DNA from: Staphylotrichum longicolle
Taxonomy: Eukaryota > Ascomycota > Sordariomycetes > Sordariales > Chaetomiaceae
DNA: 64,000 nucleotides
Direction: 5' to 3'
Assembly (NCBI GenBank): GCA_019096155.1
Contig: JAHCVI010000006.1
Span: 62,001-126,000 of the forward strand
Part shown: piece by piece, positions 11,601 to 22,296 of the stretch
How the letters are laid out: each line of letters opens with the position of its first letter
Position numbering within the stretch: position 1 is the stretch's first letter
Translations under genes and position numbers: made by a program
Notes under the pieces: model-generated
The model's input: the letters and a program-made list of their open reading frames with translations, nothing else
Told to the model about the DNA's origin: nothing
Database searches by the model: none

Positions 11601-12229
11601 ACGTTGTGCAGCTAGCGCGAATGAATCACGTTCCAAGTCAGAGAGAGGTCCGGAGAGGCATTGTGGTGGTCACTCACCATTCCGTAACATATGGTCTCTT
11701 CGTCGTCGGTCGAAATTACAGACTCGGTGGTCAATTGCATCGAGTCCGGCGCAACGGACGGCGAGTGCGAGGTCTCCTGGAACGAAATCGGGGTCGACTG
11801 GGACGGGTAGATGTCCGGCAAGACCATATTATTTCCCCACTCTCTAAGCGCGCTGTCTAGGTTGTAGTCTGTCTCATCGAGGTCTATCAGCGACATTTGG
11901 GTGCCGAAACTCGGGGAAAACAAGATGCCGCTGAACAGATCTGGTAGAGAGTCCGCCGGTTGCATAACATCGGGTACCTCGCTGAGCATGTTTAGCAGTG
12001 CTGGTAAGGAATGCCCAGTGTTTTCCCCATACCTTCCTGGATCCACGTAACTCGATCCGTGATATTGGCTGTGTCCTGGTGCATCGGGATATTGACCACA
12101 GTCCTGCCATTCTGTTTGCTGATACGGCCGGCGTGAATCAGTGCCGGGCATGGCACCGGTACTGACGTTGAATGTGGCATCGTCCACCTCCTCGACGGGA
12201 TTCAAAACTCGCTTGAGAGGGTTGGACAT
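8663..12229 (-). CDS. SNF2-family helicase with RING finger, HLTF/SMARCA3/RAD5-like
   Basis: Nine exons on the minus strand (12229..11678, 11611..10989, 10931..10827, 10773..10541, 10486..10217, 10162..9265, 9211..9026, 8962..8812, 8758..8663) sum to 1037 residues. A HIRAN-like region (about 185-280) is followed by the Walker A block ILADEMGMGKS (near 450) and VVPSALLIDNW. Next come the DEAH box (LDEAHIIRRTATA, near 594), CLTGTPIQN and a RING of form C-x2-C...C-x-H-x2-C-x2-C...C-x2-C (about 780-835). The C-terminal helicase half has SIIFSCWTRTL, TTGTGGFGLNLT and RAIRLGQENEVYV. This is the layout of RAD5/HLTF-type ATP-dependent translocases with E3 ligase activity. Distant members are common next to repeats in moulds, and orthology to yeast RAD5 is not claimed. 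The intron at 9212..9264 needs a GC donor. ATG 12229 is used; the codon nine bases upstream is TTG. Confidence 0.88.
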
Positions 12230-13597
12230 CGTCGTCAATCGGTGACCCCTAGTTGTTGAAGAATTAGGCTAGCTCTCTGGAATCTCAACTTTGCTCCATC
12301 CACGCTGTGCAGGCCGGCCAGCCAGACTTTGCGCTCACGGCTGTGTCCTAGACCCACGCACCTGGGGGTGGGTTCAAAATCCTGGGGGCACTTGCACAGC
12401 CCCGAGCCTCGGGAGACCGCCCGCCCTCCTGTGGCGGGGGCTGTGTAAGTGTGCATCGCAGGGCCTCAAGGTTGTTGGCCAGGCCATCCCCGAGGTCTCC
12501 CGCCCCCGGTCCCGCCTCCCCGCCAAGGGGAATGAGGCGCCCCCGCTAAGAGGAATGAGGAAACTTTGGCGAGAGTGCAGGAAGGTGAACTGGTCTTCAC
12601 AGCAATTTTAAACTCTCTCGAGCCCACTTCCGAGGTGGCCCGTCCCCGAGGCGGCAGACACAGCCATGTTGTGAAGCTCATGAGGCTTTGCGAGGCCTCA
12701 AAACAGTTTAAAAATGCTGTGAAACGAGTCCCTCACTCCCACCATATTAGGGTGGGGGACTGGGGGGCTTGGGGGCTGCTCGGGGATGGTCTCGAGGGAG
12801 CCTAAAATTGCTGTGAAGGTCGCTGCTCAAACACGTTAGGGTTGGGCGCCTGGATGGCCTTGGGAGAGTGTAAAAATCCTGTGAAGACGCAAGTTAGGTC
12901 GGGTTTCCCAGAGTGGTGCACCGCTGCCCGAGCCCAAGGTGGGGGAGGGGTGGCTGGCTCGCCTCTGTTGCTTTTGAAACGCAAGACAGACAAATATTGA
13001 AGTGCAAGGCAGCTTTTGAAGGACAAGTCTGTTGTTGATGCGCAAGGCAGCTGTTGCTGTTTCTCACAGGGGTGCCTCCACACAAGTGCGAGGGCTCAGG
13101 GGTTGGGGCCTTGCACACTCAGCCCCCGCGACATCAGGGCCGGCGCGCGGAAGAGAGGGGGTGGGGGGCCGGTGGCGGGCTCGGGGATGGCCTCGAGGGT
13201 GTTAAATAATGCTGTGGAACATGACGGATGCAACGCTTTGAAGCGCAAGGCTGCCCAACCCTCCCATCACGTAAGGGCGGGAGGGCTTCGCCTCAGCGAT
13301 GGCTTCGAGGGAGTTTAAAATTGCTGTGAAGGGACTGCAAAACGTACCTGATCGGGGACATGCGCCAATCACCTGCACAGCCCCAGCCACATTAGAGCGG
13401 GGTGCCTCGGGGATGACCTCAAGAGAAAACAAAAAATACTGTGAAGCCTGACCCGAAGCTTGCTTTCCTACGGTGCGCTTCGAGAATCTGGCGTGGTTAG
13501 AATTCTTGAACATTAAGGTACGGATCCGTACGGACACATTTGCACTCATCAAAACTGGGGTTGTGCGCGGGAGCACCATCAACAATTGGTTGCGACA
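12230..13597. promoter_or_regulatory. divergent promoter region filled with repeats
   Basis: The helicase and the NLR gene are transcribed away from each other across this 1.37-kb gap. Most of it (about 12473-13450) is made of repeat cassettes. Only about 150 bases before the NLR ATG and about 240 before the helicase ATG are free of them, so transcription of both genes must start in or beside the repeats. Confidence 0.5.
12473..13450 (+). repeat. repeat cassette array, locus 2 (seven cores, two orientations)
   Basis: One core in the minus orientation (12596..12626) is followed by six in the plus orientation at about 12694, 12788, 12856, 13189, 13300 and 13415. Spacings of neighbouring units are about 68-115 bases, apart from one gap of about 330. 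Each plus unit reads roughly GGATGGCCTCGAGGGAGTTT, then AAAATGCTGTGAA, then a variable stretch, then a block like CCACATTAGGGCGGG. Units differ by many substitutions and indels, so the array is old. Frames through it (MASREF..NAVK type) shift between copies, which argues against coding. Confidence 0.8.
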
Positions 13598-16500
13598 ATG
13601 GACTTGGACGAGCTGCTTGATCTTGCCGAAACCTTCGGAACATGGGACCGCCTAAAGTCCCAGGACAGGGAATTCTTCGAGTTGAGCAGTTACGAAGCTG
13701 TGCAGCAGGATTTGAGTGTCATCCAATCACAGCGGCAGACAACCCGGACAATGATGAACATGAAGAGAATACATTCCTTTCTGACTGGCATGGAACATCT
13801 GGAGAAGGTCCTAGCTGCCATCAGGTTTCAGCATTCCGCCAGAGTCATGGCTTATGTTTGGGGTCCGGTTCGAGTCCTTCTCAAGGTACAGGCGTGTCCA
13901 GCAACTCTCTGCCATATCAAGGCGAACATTGCTGACCGTCTTAATGAAGACCACGAATCTCAACGATAGAGCATTCGACAGCGTACTCGACGTCTACGAG
14001 CAGCTAGGGAATAAGATACCGCCACTTTACGAGTATCTACAGCTTTTCATGAGGTTACCAGAGAGCGAAGAATGCCTGGTGTACGTCTATCGGGATGTCC
14101 TTACGTTCCATCGACTTGCCTACAAGCTCTTCTCTCTTCCGTCCAACTGTGAGATCAAGCCCAGAGTTAGTGGCAGTAATGACAAACACTAATCCCTCCT
14201 CTAGTGTGGCAGAAACTGTACAGGCCCACCTGGAAAGCATTGACCCCCACGTTTGAGCACCTAGCAGCCTCACTGGAAAGACATTTGCGGTTCATACAAG
14301 CGCATGGGTCGTCTCTCCGGGCTCCTCAACCGAACCTGGACGCAGGTGACCAGGAATCAGCACGCGTAGAGTCTGGACTGGATGTTACCCAAGAATTGGG
14401 TGATGCCAAGATGGCATTCTACCGCTATCGCAACGACATGAACGGAAGTCGAGAGCAGTTTGAGGAAGAAGAGAACGCTAGGAAAGAAGAAGAAAAACGA
14501 AGCGTCATGACGTGGATCTCGGCCTCGAAGAATACGCAGTCGCTTCACAAGAAGTTTCAGGATGCGAGAATATGTCCCGACACTGGCCGCTGGCTCTTCC
14601 GGAGATACAGTGAGGTCACTGACTGGATGAAAGAAGACCAACCGCCTGAGTCTGCGCTCTGGCTTCGCGGCAGCAAGGGATTTGGTAATGAGCTCCCTAA
14701 AACCCCGAAGGTATAGCTGAGCTAATAGTGTACAGGCAAGACTGTGTTAGCGTCGCTCCTCATCGACGAGCTGAACGAGCGATGCACAGAAAAGAAGAAG
14801 TACGCAATCCCACGGGAGAGCAAAACGTATTACTTCTACTGCCAGGAAGAAGATCTCGAACATCGCACCTACCTTGACATCCTCAAGGGCATCCTCCATC
14901 AGATGGTCGAGGCTGACGAAGACCTGTTACCCCTCTGCGCCGAGAAAGCTGCGTCAAGCGGAAGCGCAAACCTGGCAACCCCAGAAATTGCCCAAACACT
15001 CATCGAAGCCTTCTTTGAGTACAACTCCAGGCAGTACATCATTATCGATGGGCTTGACGAGTGCGAAACACTCGAAGAAATACGCCAAACTGCAGGATTC
15101 TTCATGCGACAGGTTACAAGGTGTGACAACGAGATCAAACAAGGCCGGCTGAGGGTTCTGTTCATGAGCCAGCCGATCCCGGAGCTATCCGAGGACAAAA
15201 CCATGCCGGAAGATGCTGCCTGTGTGGAGCTCAAGTCGACCGACAACGCAGACGACATCAGAGCTTATGTGAAGAAGAGAATCCCGGACTTCTCCAAGAA
15301 GCGTGCCACAAGCAGTGGGTTCAACCTTTCTGAAGACGACAAGGGGCAAATTCAGAGTATCATCTGCCGTCGGAGCGAAGGTCTGTCGCCACCCATGAGA
15401 TGCTTTGGAAGAACAATGAATTGTGATAGTGGATGCTGACGAGGATTGCAGACATGTTTCTTTATGCCCACCTGGCCATCGAGTATCTTCTACAGCAGCC
15501 GACAAAAGAGATGCTCCTCGAGAAGATCAAAGAGGAAATGCTACCCGAGAAACTTGCACAGATGTGTGTCTAGTATTGATTACTGTCCATGATGAAGAGG
15601 CCATGAATATACTGACCACTACTCGCAGATATGAGAAGCTTCTGGGCGCAGTCAAGACCGAATTATTGCGACTGGCACAGGGTGAAACCCATTGGCAGAT
15701 GGCCAAGTTCCTCCTGGGCTGGCTGGTCTGCGCAAAGCGACCCCTGAAATGGCACGAAATGCAATCCATTCTGTCTTATGACCCGGTCAACCAAAGGGTC
15801 GACTTTGACAACAAGATGCTCCGACAAAATGCCAAGAAGTACCTCGGGTCCTTGGTGCACGTCCTGGATGGTGATCACATCCGGATTATTCATTCCACAG
15901 CACGACGGTAGGGAAATGGCTTTCTTTGAGTTCCAAAAATGTAATTCAAAGGCTAAGAACCACCAGCTACATCGTCCAAAATGAGCACATCAAGGAGCAA
16001 GCAGTTCAGTGTGAACTCACAGTGCTCTGTCTCAAGTACCTGTGTCTTTTAAGCTGGTCAAACGGCTATGACGAACACGAACGTCGGGAGAAGGCTAAGC
16101 TGGGTTGGTTCTCTTTCCAAGACTATGCCTGTTCCCAATGGCACAGCCACGTTGCCACGGTGATTATGGCATGCGGGGATCTCTTCTTCAATGTGCATCA
16201 TGGCCGGGAGTACGAGAAAATGCTTGGCTCTGCCTTGGATGATTTCATCAAAACGCATGGCGGAGAGCTCACGGCAAAGCCACACGACGACTTCGAACAG
16301 ATATCTTCCGAACTCGCCAGGTTCTCAGGGCTCTCGTTCCACAAAAACCTCCTCCTGCTGTGGAATCATATTTATACCCACCAGAAAGGAACATACGATG
16401 CCCGCAACACCGTTGGCATCGCTCAGCTCGACAAAGCCCTGCTGGAAAATCGATCCACGCTAGAGAAGCACTTCAGACCCAGCTCAGAAGCCTGGCTCGA

Positions 16501-16948
16501 TGACACGATAGAGGACTACTACGGCCCCAATCTCTTCAAGTGCAAACGCGTGTTGTGCAAATTCTTCTACCAAGGCTACGACCGGAAGAAGGATCGCGAG
16601 ACGCACGACAGCCGCCACGCAAGGCCGTTTCTATGTCCCAAGATGAACTGTGCCAATGCTCATTTCGGTTTCATCACCAACAAGGATAGGGAAAGGCACA
16701 TACGGACCTATCACCCAGACCTGGGTGAAGGACCGTCCGTTTTCGAGGCTCTACGTCCCACCGCCGGGCCTTCGCGGTTCACATGCAACATGTGCGGCAA
16801 GAATTTCACGCGGAAGATCACTCTGAAGGGTCACGAGAGGAGCCATTTTGGGGAGCGTCCGTATACGTGCTCAATCTGTGACAAGTCGTTTACGAGGTTG
16901 AATGATTGTCGAAGGCATGAGAAGATTCACGCACGAAAAAAGGCGTAA
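13598..16948 (+). CDS. NACHT-domain NLR-like protein with C-terminal C2H2 zinc fingers
   Basis: Seven exons (13598..13885, 13950..14148, 14205..14684, 14736..15380, 15452..15563, 15629..15907, 15967..16948) give 994 residues with all phases matching. Residues about 75-190 resemble the DUF7708 region found before fungal NACHT domains (VWGPVRVLLK, LDVYEQLGNKIPPLYEYLQLF). The P-loop GSKGFGKTVLAS (near 322) is split by an intron inside a glycine codon. Walker B is QYIIIDGLDEC (near 425), followed by MFLYAHLAIEYL and IHSTARRYIVQN. The end has two degenerate fingers (about 860-905) and two canonical C2H2 fingers (FTCNMCGKNF...H-x3-H, YTCSICDKSF...H-x3-H, about 940-990). STAND NTPases with NACHT domains act as fungal non-self sensors. 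Here the usual WD40, ankyrin or TPR sensor is replaced by zinc fingers, so a nucleic-acid or nuclear target is possible. Confidence 0.9.
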
Positions 16949-17709
16949 CGTGGTGTGTTTGGTCTGTTACTGAAGCTGAAGCGGTGTTGGTAACCAGGGA
17001 TCACTGATCAGTGGAGCAGGGTCTCAAAGCAATTTTTTTTGTCCGATCAGATGGCCTCTCCCCATTCGTCTCTTTAATCTAGCGTTCATTGACTTGAAAG
17101 TCAGAACAGGAGGATCATCAGGCAGCACGGTGGACAGAGGTGTCCCGGTCAGATGCCTTCTAGGCCTACCAGACGGTCCCTAGCCTTGCATTCTTTCCGG
17201 GCGTAATCAGCGGTTATTTCAGTAGATTAGACATATCGAGGATGCCTTATTCACTCTTAATCATTTGTGTGTCAGACGTGACGACGACGACACTGCCGGG
17301 CACCCCAGACTAAACCACACGCTGCGACCTCTCAGACCCTCTAATCATGAAAATAAGTCCCTGACTGGAGGCCTCTTAGGATAGGAAAGTTATCCTTAAG
17401 ACAGGGGAGGCCCTAATATCCTGTCAGCAGCTATGGTGCAGGTGGTGGTTGGGAGTTGGTTTGCCTTCGAGCTCCCCCGTCGGCACCAGCTCTTTTTCAC
17501 TATTAGAGCTATCTTATTGGTAAGCTCTGGCTCTATAAGAAACAGCTTGAATGCATGATTCAGTTACTAAGGGGGGGGGGGGGGGAAGGGAAAAAGAAAA
17601 CAGCAAAAGAGCCCCTGATAGGTTTGGAAAACTGAAGAAGGGCTCGAATGGTTTTACTATCGATCTTGTACCTCTTCTTCATCAAATGAGAGAGTGTGTA
17701 TCTCAATAT
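16949..17709. other. convergent intergenic region with hairpin and G tract
   Basis: The gap separates the NLR and HET genes tail to tail. It holds an imperfect palindrome at 17370-17415 and a run of 15 G at 17571-17585. No gene was seen. The stretch looks richer in A and T than its surroundings, which may point to an old decayed element, but no terminal repeats were found. Confidence 0.45.
17370..17415. repeat. imperfect inverted repeat (hairpin)
   Basis: The left arm GGCCTCTTAGGATA is followed after seven bases by TATCCTTAAGA and, after a short interruption, GAGGCC. The arms pair over about 14 bases. It lies between two convergent genes and could form a cruciform or a terminator-like RNA hairpin, or be a remnant of a small inverted-repeat element. 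Confidence 0.45.
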
Positions 17710-19712
17710 CTATCCCCTGAGCCTCGGCTCTAACGTGATATCCCGTCGCTTCGCAGCAGCCCATAGAGTCATATCCGTAAAGATGGCCAACCCGACTCTC
17801 CGATAAACCCTTGTACCTACATCCACTACAAGCAAGCCGATACCTTTCTCATTGCCATCATCCCCCTTGACGGTACCTAAAAGCAAATATTCCGCCACCT
17901 TTTCTTGGAGTCCTCTCTGCCGGAATTCCGCGCTTGGATCCACCAGGTCTGGCCGCTCCGATATGGTTTGAGACTTCTCATCATTTATCTCGTTCTCTTC
18001 AAGAATCCGGCACGTCAGCTCTGCAGTTGACACCGTCAGCGACTTGACTTTGGCGTCTTGGGTCCAGAGGGTCCCCTCGTAGCGGATCACGCCGTTGAGA
18101 GACGCCCATGACCAGCTGGGCGCCCGCCCGAGGCACCGTTTCCGTTCTCTGTCGACCTGTGGTTTGTACCATGCCAGGAGCTGTACGAACCACTTCCCCC
18201 AGAGCCCGTAGATATTCGTGTCTTGCCATAGTGTCTCGAGCTCAGTCGTTATCCCCTGAATTGCCCGAAGTCTGTCGTCCGGGTCTGTCAGTTTGCGTTC
18301 CGTATACTGTTGGACGATCGTTTTCCAGAGATAGATCTTGTCCGAATCCAGATTTCCAAAAGCAGGCTCCTCGTCATCATCAAAGACGGTCCAGGGTAGG
18401 GCTTCCAAGGGCTGTAAATACTCGAGTCCTTTCCCGGTAACGCCCCGAAGATCCACCTCCTTACACTGCCAGAGAAGCTCGTAGTCGGAAAATACGAGCA
18501 TCCTTGATGACAGCATGAATTCCTGCAACGTCCAGCCCCTATTGTCTAGGGGGTGATCGGGCTGGTATGCTTCCGCCGAAAGATACACAGTCCCTCTCTG
18601 CCCATTTGGCAAAAGAATGTGGAGCTCGTAGTTTGGCTGGTAGGTTTCGAGTCTCTTGGAAAGAAACCCATTCGTCGCACTTTGAGAAGAAGACGCCGCG
18701 ATGGTGATGGCAGCATTCTTGTAAATTGACGCCATCTGGGAAATTTCCCTGTCTTTGTCGATCTTGCAGTCCTGGATGATGCACAGCGCATCAACCCAAA
18801 GATAGCGAAAACCAAGCTTGCGAGTGACGAAGATAGCGTCCTGTATGGACTGCTGGAGACTCTCGAGCCTGATGTCACCCACCAAGTCCAGGAGAGTATC
18901 TCTCCGTAGCAGAAGCGGTTGGACTGGTGCCGTGGGCTTAGGTTGCTTTCCCCAGCAGTAGCTCAGAGCGAGATATGGCGCGTTTGTTTCTGTCTCGTTG
19001 ACCCGGAGTTTGATTGTTGGATGAGGATCCCCAGGTCTGCCAACGTCGAGAACGCGCGTCGGAAGCACCGTGTCTCGTGAGTACCGGCAGTGTTTGTGAG
19101 GCTTCTCAGGACTCATGCACTCTTTGATGAGGGACTGCGCTGCCGCAAACACATTGCCGCTTTGCACATCTCTGTGGAGAGGCCTTCGGCGGACAATGTC
19201 CCCAATAGGGCTGCCTGACTCTTGTTAGACGCTGTCGTCACCATGTCGTTAACGAAGAGAATAAGTTACTTACCCTTCTTCGCAAAGAGATAGATCGTGA
19301 TAATGCATTTGTCGGGCTCAGATTCGAGGGTGCCTTTAAGCCCATAGATACTGGGTAACCGAATGCTGGAAATCTTGCTCGTTGAATGTGCACTTCGGAA
19401 ATTTCGAAGTATGAGGTGATCGTCACTCGCCCAATTTCTATCTTGTTCTTTGCAGACAACAAGCAAGATGAACTTGCACAATCTACAGCCTTCATTTCCG
19501 GAAGCCATGCACTCGATACGGGTCCGGTGGCGGAAGCCGCTCGGTGAGTTGAGGTGTTCCAAGCCCTGGTGGGAGAACACGAGTGTGCATGATGTGCATA
19601 GGAGATCAGGTGTGCTTTCCTGGATTCTCCTACGTCGCGACGGGCGGTCAGCATCGTGGGACACGGGCCGCTGCCGTTTTTGCCTGACAGGGATTGGAGT
19701 TTCCTCGCCCAT
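17710..19712 (-). CDS. HET-domain (heterokaryon incompatibility) protein
   Basis: Two exons (19712..19274 and 19214..17710) give 647 residues; the 59-bp intron joins KKG to SPIGDIV in phase 1. The HET domain covers about residues 225-375, with YLALSYCWG, RYLWVDALCIIQ, MASIYKNAAITIAA and NRGWTLQEFMLSSRMLVF, which are the family's signature blocks. The N-terminal part has CTSCTLVF and CRLCKF, a cysteine pattern often seen before HET domains. A basic stretch (RQKRQRP...RPSRRRR) near residues 10-30 could be a nuclear signal. HET domains trigger cell death on non-self recognition in Neurospora and Podospora. The gene is convergent with the NACHT gene 761 bp away. ATG 19712 starts MGEETPIPVRQKRQRP; frames upstream cross an A/T tract and were left out. 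Confidence 0.9.
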
Positions 19713-21098
19713 GGTCTCGAACTGTCGAAATCCTAAAAAAAAAAAAAGACTACTCCCAAAACCGCGAGTAGGGGAATTGTGACCTGACACGGAACTTCCT
19801 ACCGCTGCGACGAAGAGACTGCTTTTTGGAGGCACTCACCCAGAGGTCTGTCCGCTGTGTCCCGTGTGGCTGAGCCTGCAGGACTCCAGCAGCAGCAGGA
19901 GGGCAACTTTCGATGTGGCCGTAATGAACCCGGATTTGGCCCATGCCAAGGCAGTCGGGTACCAAGGCTGCCACCCGATCCTTCACAGCATTTTCAAACT
20001 CCCTCGAGGCCATCATCACCGCAGCCTCATTCACCCGGCCACAGAGATAGGTAACGTACTAACAATTCCACCAGCTAATGACGGGTACGGTCAATGTCAG
20101 AACATAAGGGCAAATACCGAAACGCTCCAACAGAAATTTAGGGCCCCATCCACTTTTAGCCAAGTGGTAAAAGCGTTTCCACAGTCAAGGCATTCATGAC
20201 AGGCGAGTAGCGGAGTTGCAACGCGGCAGTCATCGACTCATCACGCAATAAACTCATTAGGTATCATGGAATGGAGATTACCTGGCAATTAAGGTGTCAG
20301 GAGTGACCGCTTACTACTCAGCAATACTCGACTGGCTGCCCTGTTCGCCAGCAGAAGCCGAGCAGGCACCCGATCGCACTCAGATACCTACCTGAGGTCT
20401 CCTGGCATGTTATTACAGCAAGAGTTCGTGTATCGGTAACATCAATGACCCTTGGCAACTGGGAAAAGCCGCGGTGGGCCACTCGAGAGGTCAAAATTTG
20501 CCAGGCTTCCTGACGGCGTGCCTCGAGGTTCCAAATTGAGCTTCCAAATGAGTGGGCAAGGAAGTGGTTGACTGAAGTGCGCAGCCTTGCCTCAGCCTGC
20601 AGGGGAATGACCCCGAGCAGAATGCAGAATGGGGACACTCTAACGTTATCAAGCACCCATGATCAAACCCAGCTTCAGAAAGCCGGCTTCCCGGGGAGGG
20701 CAGAATCAGCAAACGGACCCTGACAATTCAGCCTCTCACGCTGATCCCTTGCCGAGTGTGTGGCTTGCAAATAACATCCGTGGTGAAGGTGAGGGGTCAA
20801 AGCGCAACGCCTCTTCGAGTTCAGTGGCTCGAGAGTGGCCTTGCGGTGGTGTGCGGGAAGGATTCGCGTGCCTCACCCCTGTTGCATGGGACCGGTCTGC
20901 TGGGATCCTGTATGTAAGGCTCCCAATCAAAGAAGGTTCCTTCAACGCAAAGCGCCAGGGACAGGAGGCAATGCCACAAAATTAATGTTAGATAATTGTC
21001 GTCGTGTGGGCTGCATTTCCGTCCTCAATACCACCGACTCTGGTCTTGCATCAATCTACCGGTACTCGACGGCGATTATATCGTTTCCAGTTCCTGGC
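19713..21098. other. divergent intergenic region, right edge of repeat island
   Basis: This 1.4-kb stretch contains an A tract (19735-19747) directly upstream of the HET gene and one repeat cassette (about 19925-20015). The minus-strand frame 19750..20034 comes from that cassette. A stretch at 20150 resembles a tRNA D-arm but lacks the rest. No other gene was supported. Confidence 0.4.
19925..20015 (-). repeat. repeat cassette, locus 3 (one core)
   Basis: On the minus strand one core (20012..19981) reads GATGGCCTCGAGGGAGTTTG then AAAATGCTGTGAAGG. It is one of the best preserved copies. Its position, just upstream of the HET gene, marks the right edge of the helicase-NLR-HET island. Confidence 0.7.
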
Positions 21099-22296
21099 AT
21101 GGATCTGCCGGGAAAAGACGAGACCCAAGCTCCCCAGCTGATTGCTTCAGCGACGCTCTTGTGGGTGCTTGCTGCCAGTCTCGTCGCCCTCCGGCGCTAT
21201 GTCAGGACCAAGATCGTCAAAGTCTTTGGCGCGGAGGACTGGACTCTATTGGCTGCTCTGGTAAGTCTGACAACCGTACGTACTCCCGGAGTAATGGCTC
21301 AGGAGCTCACATCGGACCAGGTCTTCTCTCTTGGCCACAGCATCTGTCTGGCCACATGTGCGCTCTTGCCGTCTTACATCTCTCTCAAGGATATGCGTAG
21401 CTCACCGCGTTGACGCAGTGACGGCGTTCGGATACGGCAAACATACGTGGTGGATCCCACCTGGCAGCCTCGCCAGTCATGCGAAGGTCAGTCGAACCCC
21501 GTCGAGACCAGGGCCATCTGGACCCCCGACTGGCAGCAGCTAACATCAGCGATGTGGACGCTCTCCAGATCACTTTTGCCATGCAGGTGTGCTACATGCT
21601 CAGCCTCGCCTTCACCAAGATCTCCATCCTGGTCCTCTACCTGCGCATCCTCACGTACCACCACGCCCGTTGGATCACCTGGGCCGTCTTGATCCTGACC
21701 ATCGTTTACAACATCGTTGGGTTTGCCGTGCAGATGACGACCTGCGTCCCGTTGCAGAAGCTGTGGGAACCGAATCTGTACGGTACCTGTCACTCGCTGG
21801 CCCTGGCCTGGGCCTTAATCGGACTCCACGTCGCAACCGACTTCATCGTCTTCGCGGTACCGATACCTATCGTGACCACGATGACCATGTCGCTCCGGCA
21901 AAAGCTTTTTCTTGTCGTGCTCTTCAGCTTCGGTTTCTTGTAGCCATCCCCCTCTCCTAGACACAGACGGTCGTAATGTGGTTGCTAACATGTCCCGTCA
22001 GCGCGTGCGCCGTCTCCTTGATCCGCACCATTTATCTCAAAGTCGTCTTCGAGGAAACTATCGACCCCTCGTGGGACTCCATCGGCATGTCCCACTGGAA
22101 TTGCGTCGAGGTCAACGTCGCGATCGTGTGCGCCTGCCTCATGACCATGAAGCCGCTCATCTCCAAGCTTTGGCCGCGACTGCTGGATCCGCCCTCCAGT
22201 GACGCCGAGGATTCTGTCGTCGACGAGACCAGCGAGTCGCCAAATGGGTCGCTGAGTACGAGATTCAAGCGGTCCGAGATGACTCGGGTGCTATGA
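21099..22296 (+). CDS. PTH11-like integral membrane receptor, five exons
   Basis: Exons 21099..21260, 21321..21357, 21419..about 21490, about 21540..21939 and 22002..22296 sum to 321 residues. The first helix leads into VKVFGAEDWTLLAAL, the family's D-W motif. Later marks are GYGKHTWWIPPGSL, MQVCYMLSLAFTKISILVLYLRIL, the cysteine loop CVPLQKLWEPNLYGTC and FGFFACAVSLIRTIYL. Seven hydrophobic segments are present and the tail is short (about 55 residues), unlike the two other receptors in the window. The junction between exons 3 and 4 is uncertain because no choice has both a strong donor and a good branch site; the one given keeps the frame. The second exon is only 37 bp. The predicted role is a plasma-membrane receptor of unknown ligand. 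Confidence 0.8.

Noticed and set aside
19713..19835. N-terminal extension of the HET protein (MPPKSSLFV...)
   Set aside because: It passes through an A/T homopolymer and lacks conserved features; ATG 19712 gives a normal start.
20145..20225. D-arm-like TAGCCAAGTGGTAAAAGCG
   Set aside because: No anticodon stem, no good T-loop and no acceptor pairing follow, so it is at most a chance match or a lost tRNA fragment.
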